Shown here: piece by piece, positions 8,301-8,920 of the stretch
How the letters are laid out: each line of letters starts with the position of its first letter
Position numbering within the stretch: the first letter of the stretch is position 1
Origin: Halieaceae bacterium UBA3479
Lineage (GTDB): Bacteria > Pseudomonadota > Gammaproteobacteria > Pseudomonadales > Halieaceae
Reading direction: 5' to 3'
Length of the DNA: 8,920 nucleotides
Assembly (NCBI GenBank): GCA_002377985.1
Contig: DFQW01000121.1
Span: 16,300 to 25,219, forward strand
The notes under the pieces: model-generated
Told to the model about the DNA's origin: nothing
Seen by the model: the letters and a program-made list of their open reading frames with translations, nothing else
Databases searched by the model: none
Made by a program: the position numbers and the translations under genes

Positions 8301-8562
8301 GACTCGTAACCGTTCCTTCGGGTGAGGACACTGTAATGGCGCGGAGGCCGTTGCCCGATAAATCAGCAAACAGTGATCCATCCTGGCTGGTCTGCCCTAG
8401 CACTGCTTCTCCGACTGTGACCGTCGCGCCCTCAACAGGGGCACCCTCTGAAAAGACGTAAACCAGCAACTCGTCATCCGCTCTTGCGGCAGCCGCAAAT
8501 AAAAGTGATAAAAAGAGTGCGCCAAACCAACGGGCGCTTGTCGACGTGGAAAAGGGAATCAT
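5362..8562 (-). CDS. TonB-dependent outer-membrane receptor with two N-terminal beta-sandwich domains
   Basis: A 1066-residue TonB-dependent receptor that should actively import a ligand across the outer membrane using TonB-ExbB-ExbD. ATG 8562 has GAGG 5 nt upstream. A Sec signal peptide covers residues 1-28 (cleavage after ARA). Two carboxypeptidase-regulatory-like beta-sandwich domains follow (about 30-105 and 123-197), then a TonB-box-like IEEVFVVAS (211-219). The plug (about 228-340) contains FIRGLGGRYVSSTLNNA, and the segment GESTGGNLVINTK ends it. The remainder is a 22-strand-type barrel closing with VGLDWQF and the terminal Phe typical of outer-membrane proteins. Length is well above a minimal siderophore receptor (about 700), as in receptors for larger organic ligands. 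There is no STN signalling domain, so no sigma/anti-sigma cascade is expected. Two nearby cysteines (in YTCDGTSANAACDSG) probably pin an extracellular loop. The gene is first in an operon with the lipoprotein and lies behind a Pho-type promoter. The ligand cannot be read from sequence. Confidence 0.95.
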   Translation of the reverse strand: MIPFSTSTSARWFGALFLSLLFAAAARADDELLVYVFSEGAPVEGATVTVGEAVLGQTSQDGSLFADLSGNGLRAITVSSPEGTVTSRFSAAVGQLVDVVARLDDSSILVDVYSQSESVADRRAVAEGTLNIIVEQSGEPVADESIYIAGSGLSLVTDASGLATVTLPRGRYRTQVAEQTANFRVVGGLTRSVSVVIDEEGEAMQIGAPDIEEVFVVASFDPAGLEVSERDSASILDTIGVELLTRFADSDVAASVVRVPGISVQDDKYVFIRGLGGRYVSSTLNNATMPSTNPSKRTVPLDLFPSNFVSQLDIKKTFLPYMPGESTGGNLVINTKTFPDDRVLGLSLQGGYTTDLTGDTVFVDPLDGDFDAIGWDDGTRNEDPALSVISDFLSSGVAIDSQTGESFALDEYTAGELRRVGAILIKDGFDPDFESATPDAKVGATYGDLFLLDNSELGVYAAVNYSNKWSKREDGERYTYESQGEIADNFLYRQYTNTIEANGLISIGWNVGDSTFEWNTVASRVTESQLERSIGQEGDEFQALMRQTIQWEERQYLSTQVLGSHFLDDVGSLFLEWQATVSQADRYAPDRREYDFTATQSATDPAGLKAAYDFQKANDQQSSLFRGFILEPGTIIRRYDELVDDNFDVSADLTWDVYDAGASFGQLKAGFQLIYRERDSDSATYGFNVNQVRDDLLRTGNLLVSDVVYTCDGTSANAACDSGSEGGISSSPNTGLVFVDKTLASDSYDAELEYNSAYLMYDHTFDSVWQVILGGRYEAYEQTTNTFSLQGAQGAVQSVIDEDSFLPSLGVNWFLSEEHQLRFAVSQTVARPDFKEAANATFYDNEFNFRVRGNPFLEISDIINADLRWEWYLSEVDSLSVAVFYKDMDKPIERVVQAASGTAGNSRTFQNSDSAELYGIEVDGRFEFALGEGYDQTVFVSFNAAIIESEVTARNQDARALQGQPEYTANLILGYDNISAGHQLTVLLNQNGQSIADVGVSGQPDVFLEPRLDLNIVYRFDISNTLTLKAKLENLLDDEVEYSQGGQVFQIYNRGPTIQVGLDWQF

Positions 8563-8611
8563 TCAGACCTCAACTTCGCATGGGCGGATGGCTCCCGCAT
8601 GCATCGGGCGC

Positions 8612-8689
8612 AGAATAAGTGGTCTAGATGACTCTTTTATGGCAGGTAGCTTTCAGAGATTTGACGATTTCGTTGCAGTTATGTGACAC
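8612..8689 (-). promoter_or_regulatory. Pho-type promoter of the receptor-lipoprotein operon
   Basis: Six 11-bp units fill 8624-8689. On the plus strand they are CTAGATGACTC, TTTTATGGCAG, GTAGCTTTCAG, AGATTTGACGA, TTTCGTTGCAG and TTATGTGACAC. In the direction of the receptor gene they read as CTGTCAT-like repeats in the standard PhoB orientation. After the last GAGTCAT come exactly 10 nt and then TATTCT (minus strand, 8617-8612), a fair -10. E. coli phoA has the same 10-nt gap between TTGTCAC and TATAGT. Transcription would start near 8605, leaving a leader of about 40 nt. No ordinary -35 is present, as expected for PhoB-activated promoters. Confidence 0.75.
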
Positions 8690-8699
8690 AGGAGCGGCG

Positions 8700-8713
8700 A
8701 CAGGTAAGCCTGT
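8700..8713. repeat. Short inverted repeat right of Pho-type array
   Basis: ACAGG (8700-8704) and CCTGT (8709-8713) are inverted copies around a 4-nt TAAG. The surrounding bases (AGCGG, then TGTAC) resemble the leader just downstream of the first array (AGCGG at 102-106, TGTAC at 116-120 region), suggesting shared ancestry with the hydrolase leader. Confidence 0.3.
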
Positions 8714-8738
8714 ACCCACCAAGAATGGGATGAAATAG

Positions 8739-8909
8739 CGCCGCTTCCACAGCTCGCCAAGCAATATTTCCGACGCCGCAGGCAACTCGGGACAATTCGT
8801 GGTGATGATTCCGGAGCGGGAACTGGTGGTTGTACGCCTCGGATTGACCCTGAATGAATCGCAAGTAACCATGGATGAATTGCCAAGCGCATTGGTCTCA
8901 ATTTTTTAG
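8739..8909 (+). pseudogene. 3' remnant of a second serine hydrolase gene
   Basis: The frame 8739-8909 encodes RRFHSSPSNISDAAGNSGQF, then VVMIPERELVVVRLGLTLNE, and ends at TAG 8907. It aligns without gaps to the C-terminus of the hydrolase at 162-1637 (RRFPDAPESTFNAGGNSGQF, then VVVIPERELVIVRLGLTLNE) as far as that block. DNA over the best 105 bp matches at roughly four of five positions. It retains the third active-site region (AAGNSGQ) but lacks the Ser-x-x-Lys and Tyr motifs. An in-frame TAG at 8736 closes it upstream and no start codon with ribosome site is present. It is a truncated paralog rather than a working gene. Confidence 0.85.
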
Positions 8910-8920
8910 CGCGCCAGAGA

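Noticed and set aside
8624..8901. Minus-strand open frames of about 82 codons at the right end
   Set aside because: They run through the promoter array and antisense to the hydrolase remnant, whose plus-strand homology is clear.

Overview
The window looks like chromosomal DNA of a Gram-negative proteobacterium with fairly high G+C. A TonB-dependent outer-membrane receptor, an outer-membrane-type lipoprotein, and the codon and Shine-Dalgarno style best suit a marine or freshwater gammaproteobacterium. The species cannot be named from sequence alone.

Layout, left to right. (1) 32-97 is an array of 11-bp repeats of Pho-box type (PhoB sites), read as CTGTCAT on the minus strand. (2) 162-1637 (+) encodes an inner-membrane-anchored serine beta-lactamase-like hydrolase. 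(3) 1638-2053 is a gene-free spacer with a second, seven-unit Pho-type array (1886-1962) and a hairpin leader. (4) 2054-2404 (+) encodes a small exported protein with two cysteines and no recognised family. (5) 2424-2453 is a bidirectional intrinsic terminator separating the rightward genes from the leftward operon. (6) 2522-5323 (-) encodes a 933-residue lipoprotein made of two gapless 440-residue copies of a predicted right-handed beta-helix domain. (7) 5362-8562 (-) encodes a 1066-residue TonB-dependent receptor with two N-terminal carboxypeptidase-regulatory-like beta-sandwich domains; it is the first gene of the operon. (8) 8612-8689 holds the operon promoter: a third Pho-type array with a -10 element at the same distance as in the textbook phoA promoter. 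(9) 8739-8909 (+) is a truncated 3' remnant of a second copy of the hydrolase gene.

Working model (inference): this is a phosphate-starvation-responsive locus. Under low phosphate, PhoB would switch on a high-affinity outer-membrane uptake pair (receptor plus duplicated beta-helix lipoprotein, analogous in arrangement but not in fold to SusC/SusD). It may also switch on a small periplasmic protein and a periplasm-facing hydrolase. The ligand is unknown; a phosphorus-containing organic compound is the natural guess. The most notable points are three separate arrays of 11-bp repeats, the reversed orientation of two of them relative to their nearest downstream genes, the selection-constrained duplication in the lipoprotein, and the hydrolase remnant that leaves the locus flanked by directly repeated hydrolase sequence.
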